A stretch of 7,564 nt of DNA. It comes from CAYLHS01 sp964496205 (lineage in GTDB: Bacteria; Actinomycetota; Acidimicrobiia; Spongiisociales; UBA4744). The first letter of the stretch is position 1. Every line of letters begins with the position of its first letter. Position numbers and translations under genes: made by a program. Below the pieces are notes generated by a model. That model saw only the letters and a list, made by a program, of their open reading frames with translations, was not told the DNA's origin and ran no database searches. Of the stretch, positions 4,866 to 7,564 are shown piece by piece. The stretch covers positions 1 to 7,564 of the forward strand of contig CAZBXV010000070.1 of the NCBI GenBank assembly GCA_964496205.1. Direction: 5' to 3'.

Positions 4866-6017
4866 GTGGAGATCGGCGTTGGCAAGAGGGGAAGGCAAGC
4901 GTTCGGGTTCGACGACATCGCGATCGTGCCTGGTACCAGGACACGAGACCCTGAGGATGTCGACATCTCCTGGCGGTTCGGCGCCTTCCGTTTCGACCTT
5001 CCGATGCTTGGTTCGGCGATGGACTCGGCCATCAGTCCTGCGACCGCAATCGAAATCGGCCGCCTTGGCGGTCTTGGAGTTCTGAACCTCGAAGGTCTGT
5101 GGACACGCTACGGGGATCCGGCCCCACTGTTCGACGAGATCGCATCGCTTGCTCCCGAGGCTGCGACACAACGGATGCAGGAGATCTACTCCGAACCGAT
5201 CAGGCCCGACCTGATCACGGGACGAATCGAGGAGATGAAAGCCGCAGGGATCGTGACTGCGGCGAGTCTCACCCCACAGCGGGTCACTGCGCACGCCGGC
5301 AGAGCCGTCGACGCGGGATTGGACGTCCTGGTGGTTCAGGGAACGGTCGTCTCGTCGGAACACATCTCAACCCGGTACGAACCGCTGGACCTCGCAGCGT
5401 TCGTCGCCGACTGCCCGCTGCCGGTGATCGTCGGCGGATGCGCAACCTACGAGACGGCGCTCCAACTCATGAGGACAGGTGCAGCTGGGATATTGGTCGG
5501 CGTTGGACCTGGCGCTGCATGCACGACACGGGGTGTTCTTGGCATTGGAGTGCCACAAGTGACCGCGATCGCCGACGCCGCCGGAGCTCGAACCAGGTAC
5601 CTCGATGAGTCGGGGCGCTATGTGCATGTCATCGCCGACGGGGGAATGCGTCGCGGAGGGGATGTGTCCAAGGCCATCGCGTGTGGCGCAGACGCCGTCA
5701 TGATCGGATCGCCTCTCGCCGGCGCTGTCGAGGCCCCTGGCCGGGGCGCTCACTGGGGTATGGCGACGTTTCACCCAACGCTGCCGAGAGGAACGAGAGT
5801 CGAAGTCGGCACGTTGGGGACGCTCGAGGAGATCCTCACGGGTCCGGCCCACGAGAACGACGGTCGCAGGAATCTGTTCGGTGCGCTTCGAGTCTCGATG
5901 GCGACGGCCGGCTACGCAGACCTCACCGAGTTTCAGACCGCCGAAGTGATGATCGCCCCTTCGCTCCAAACCGAAGGCAAAGCACTGCAGAGGTCCCAGC
6001 GTGTCGGCATGGGGTGA
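4866..6017 (+). CDS. guaB3: GuaB3-type IMP dehydrogenase, without CBS domains
   Basis: This is an IMP dehydrogenase/GMP reductase-family TIM barrel of 383 residues, predicted to oxidise IMP to XMP with NAD+. It lacks the Bateman (CBS) module of classical GuaB: the barrel runs on continuously from VLVVQGTVVS (154-163). Visible motifs are the N-terminal MEIGVGKRGRQAFGFDDIAI, typical of GuaB3, PMLGSAMDS (46-54), RLGGLGVLN (66-74), the catalytic loop GVGPGAACTTR (212-222) with Cys219, VIADGGM (255-261) and ACGADAVMIGSPLAG (272-286). The C-terminal APSLQTEGKALQRSQRVGMG tail is family-like. The presence of Cys219, the nucleophile that forms the covalent E-XMP intermediate, argues for an active enzyme. 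From memory, some mycobacterial GuaB3 proteins have lost this loop, whereas cyanobacterial GuaB3 has been reported active. It overlaps guaA by 17 bases. GMP reductase activity is the main alternative but is less likely next to guaA. Confidence 0.92.
   Translation: MEIGVGKRGRQAFGFDDIAIVPGTRTRDPEDVDISWRFGAFRFDLPMLGSAMDSAISPATAIEIGRLGGLGVLNLEGLWTRYGDPAPLFDEIASLAPEAATQRMQEIYSEPIRPDLITGRIEEMKAAGIVTAASLTPQRVTAHAGRAVDAGLDVLVVQGTVVSSEHISTRYEPLDLAAFVADCPLPVIVGGCATYETALQLMRTGAAGILVGVGPGAACTTRGVLGIGVPQVTAIADAAGARTRYLDESGRYVHVIADGGMRRGGDVSKAIACGADAVMIGSPLAGAVEAPGRGAHWGMATFHPTLPRGTRVEVGTLGTLEEILTGPAHENDGRRNLFGALRVSMATAGYADLTEFQTAEVMIAPSLQTEGKALQRSQRVGMG
5989..5994 (+). promoter_or_regulatory. Ribosome binding site of guaA inside guaB3
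   Basis: AGAGGT lies 6 bases before GTG 6001. It decides the guaA start in favour of 6001 over the in-frame GTG at 6052, and places it within the guaB3 coding sequence, so translation is probably coupled. Confidence 0.65.
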
Positions 6018-7564
6018 CGCAGGACAGGCATCCACGGGTGATTTCGATCGGGTGCTCGTCATCGACTTGGGGGCGCAGTACGCGCAGTTGATCGCAAGAC
6101 GCGTCCGCGAGGCGCACGTCCTCTCTGAGATCGTCCCTCGCGACATCACTCCCGAGGAGATCGTCGACAGACACCCTGTAGGGGTGATCCTCTCCGGCGG
6201 TCCGGCCTCTGTGTATGCCGAGAACGCGTATGAGGTGCACCCGGGCATCTTCGAAGCGGGGGTGCCTGTGCTGGGCATCTGCTACGGCCATCAGCTCATC
6301 GCCTCCACACTTGGGGGAGTCGTGGCGCGGACCGAGACCGCCGAGTACGGCAAGGCCCCACTCGATGTTCTCGACTCCTCGGTTCTGCTCGGAGGACTCC
6401 CCGAACATCAAGATGTATGGATGAGCCACGGCGACGCCGTCGCGGCCGCCCCCGACGGCTTCCGCGTCGTGGCATCGACACCCGGTTCGCCCGTCGCCGC
6501 ATTCGAGTCGACCGAGCGGGGTCTCTTCGGTGTCCAGTTCCACCCGGAGGTCGTGCACACCCCGTTTGGGGGGGACATCCTCAGACGGTTCCTCTTCGAT
6601 GTGTGCCACGCTCGGCCGGCGTGGACGAGTCACTCCATCATCGAACAGTCCGTCGGTGCGATACGCAGCCAGGTGGGGGCTGCGAAGGTCATGTGCGGGC
6701 TCTCGGGAGGGGTCGATTCGTCTGTCGCCGCTGCGCTGGTCCATCACGCCGTCGGTGATCAGCTGACGTGTGTGTTCATCGACCATGGCTTGCTCCGGGC
6801 CGGCGAAGCGGAGCAGGTGGATGAGACCTTTCGAAGGGCCTTCCGGATCAACCTGATTCACGTCGATGCCTCCGATCGGTTCATCGACCATCTTGCAGGT
6901 GTTGTCGATCCCGAGCAGAAGCGCATGATCATCGGGGAAACGTTCATTCGAGTGTTCGAGGAGGTCGCAGCAGAGCTGACCGACACACCGTTTCTCGTGC
7001 AAGGCACTCTGTATCCCGACATCATCGAGTCGGGCACGAAGGACGCGGCCAGAATCAAGAGCCATCACAACGTTGGTGGCCTCCCCGACGACATGAAGTT
7101 CGAACTCGTGGAACCCCTGCGGGATCTGTTCAAGGACGAGGTGCGAACCATTGGCGAGGAGTTGGGGCTGCCGGAGGAGATCGTGTGGAGGCAGCCTTTC
7201 CCTGGTCCTGGTCTCGCGGTCCGTATCATCGGCGAGGTCACCCGGGAACGACTCGAGATCCTGCGTGCTGCGGACGCCGTTGTGACCGAAGAGATCCGTC
7301 GAGCGGACCTCTACCGGGAACTGTGGCAGTCGTTCGGTGTGCTGCCTGCCATCCGGAGTGTTGGTGTCCAGGGTGACGGCCGAACGTACGCGTACCCGAT
7401 GATCCTGCGAGCCGTCACTTCCGACGATGCCATGACTGCCGACTGGGCTCGACTGCCCTACGACGTCCTCGAGCGCATCTCGTCCCGTGTCATCAACGAG
7501 GTACCCGGCATCAACCGGGTCGCCTACGACATCTCGTCGAAACCACCGGCAACCATCGAGTGGG
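6001..7564 (+). CDS. guaA: GMP synthase (glutamine-hydrolysing), cut by the window edge
   Basis: The enzyme aminates XMP to GMP using glutamine and ATP, the last step of guanine nucleotide synthesis. From GTG 6001 there are 521 codons to the window edge without a stop. The family normally ends in an IEWE sequence and the window breaks off after IEW plus one G, so only about one codon and the stop are missing. The glutaminase domain (about 18-205) has Cys94 in GICYGHQ, and His181 and Glu183 in FHPE. The ATP-pyrophosphatase domain follows with the P-loop SGGVDSS (235-241) and GTLYPDIIESG. The dimerisation domain has QPFPGPGLAVRIIGE, DGRTYAYPMILRAV and ISSKPPATIEW. The 17-residue leader before VLVIDLGAQYAQLIARRV is typical of actinobacterial GuaA. 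It overlaps the 3' end of guaB3 by 17 bases and is probably coupled to it. No frameshift is seen. Confidence 0.97.
   Translation, partial: MSAWGDAGQASTGDFDRVLVIDLGAQYAQLIARRVREAHVLSEIVPRDITPEEIVDRHPVGVILSGGPASVYAENAYEVHPGIFEAGVPVLGICYGHQLIASTLGGVVARTETAEYGKAPLDVLDSSVLLGGLPEHQDVWMSHGDAVAAAPDGFRVVASTPGSPVAAFESTERGLFGVQFHPEVVHTPFGGDILRRFLFDVCHARPAWTSHSIIEQSVGAIRSQVGAAKVMCGLSGGVDSSVAAALVHHAVGDQLTCVFIDHGLLRAGEAEQVDETFRRAFRINLIHVDASDRFIDHLAGVVDPEQKRMIIGETFIRVFEEVAAELTDTPFLVQGTLYPDIIESGTKDAARIKSHHNVGGLPDDMKFELVEPLRDLFKDEVRTIGEELGLPEEIVWRQPFPGPGLAVRIIGEVTRERLEILRAADAVVTEEIRRADLYRELWQSFGVLPAIRSVGVQGDGRTYAYPMILRAVTSDDAMTADWARLPYDVLERISSRVINEVPGINRVAYDISSKPPATIEW

Noticed and set aside
4371..5363. Upstream extension of the CPBP frame by about 330 codons
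   Set aside because: It would run antisense through the small membrane protein gene and the start of guaB3, and it is Arg/His/Pro-rich with no domain. The CPBP protein begins naturally near 4370.
6052..6054. GTG 6052 as an alternative guaA start
   Set aside because: It would begin directly at VLVIDLGAQ and has no ribosome binding site, whereas GTG 6001 has AGAGGT 6 bases upstream and gives the usual actinobacterial N-terminal leader.

Overview
The window is high-GC, densely coding bacterial DNA with a chromosomal housekeeping character. GTG starts, GC-rich third codon positions, a GuaB3-type IMP dehydrogenase next to guaA, and repeated signs of leaderless transcription point to the Actinomycetota, perhaps an uncultured acidimicrobial-type lineage. 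That placement is an inference. There are no insertion sequences, CRISPR arrays, tRNAs or rRNAs.

Layout from left to right. (1) 13-1473, minus: a group II PLP-dependent aromatic-amino-acid decarboxylase, with a 13-bp inverted repeat over its 3' end. (2) 1541-2269, plus: a GNAT acetyltransferase with an N-terminal Cys2His2-like module, divergent from the decarboxylase. (3) 2296-2417: a compact regulatory leader. (4) 2418-3392, plus: trpS, tryptophanyl-tRNA synthetase. (5) 3393-3587: a 195-base intergenic spacer with three degenerate tandem repeats and strong hairpins between convergent genes. (6) 3588-4370, minus: a CPBP (CAAX-protease-like) membrane protein. (7) 4404-4808, plus: a small four-helix membrane protein of unknown function. 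(8) 4866-6017 and 6001-7564, plus: guaB3 and guaA, overlapping by 17 bases. They form a purine unit (IMP to XMP to GMP). guaA is complete except for about one codon and the stop at the window edge. No stretch longer than 300 bases lacks a gene.

The main find is upstream of trpS. A 12-residue open frame at 2309-2347 encodes MSSCSRAWWSWS, with three Trp codons. It starts 7 bases after a TAGCCT -10 box and is followed by a GC-rich hairpin with a T-tract (2376-2406) that ends just before the trpS ribosome binding site. The RNA between them can form a 1:2 pause hairpin over the Trp codons and an alternative 2:3 antiterminator that consumes the 5' arm of the terminator. This is the full layout of ribosome-mediated transcription attenuation, here placed in front of a tRNA synthetase gene rather than a biosynthetic operon.

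A second theme is start architecture. Five starts (1473 minus, 1541 plus, 2309 plus, 4370 minus, 4404 plus) have a TAnnnT hexamer ending 6-8 bases upstream and no Shine-Dalgarno sequence, as expected of leaderless transcripts. The three starts that lie inside a transcript or behind a leader (trpS, guaB3, guaA) do have a Shine-Dalgarno sequence.
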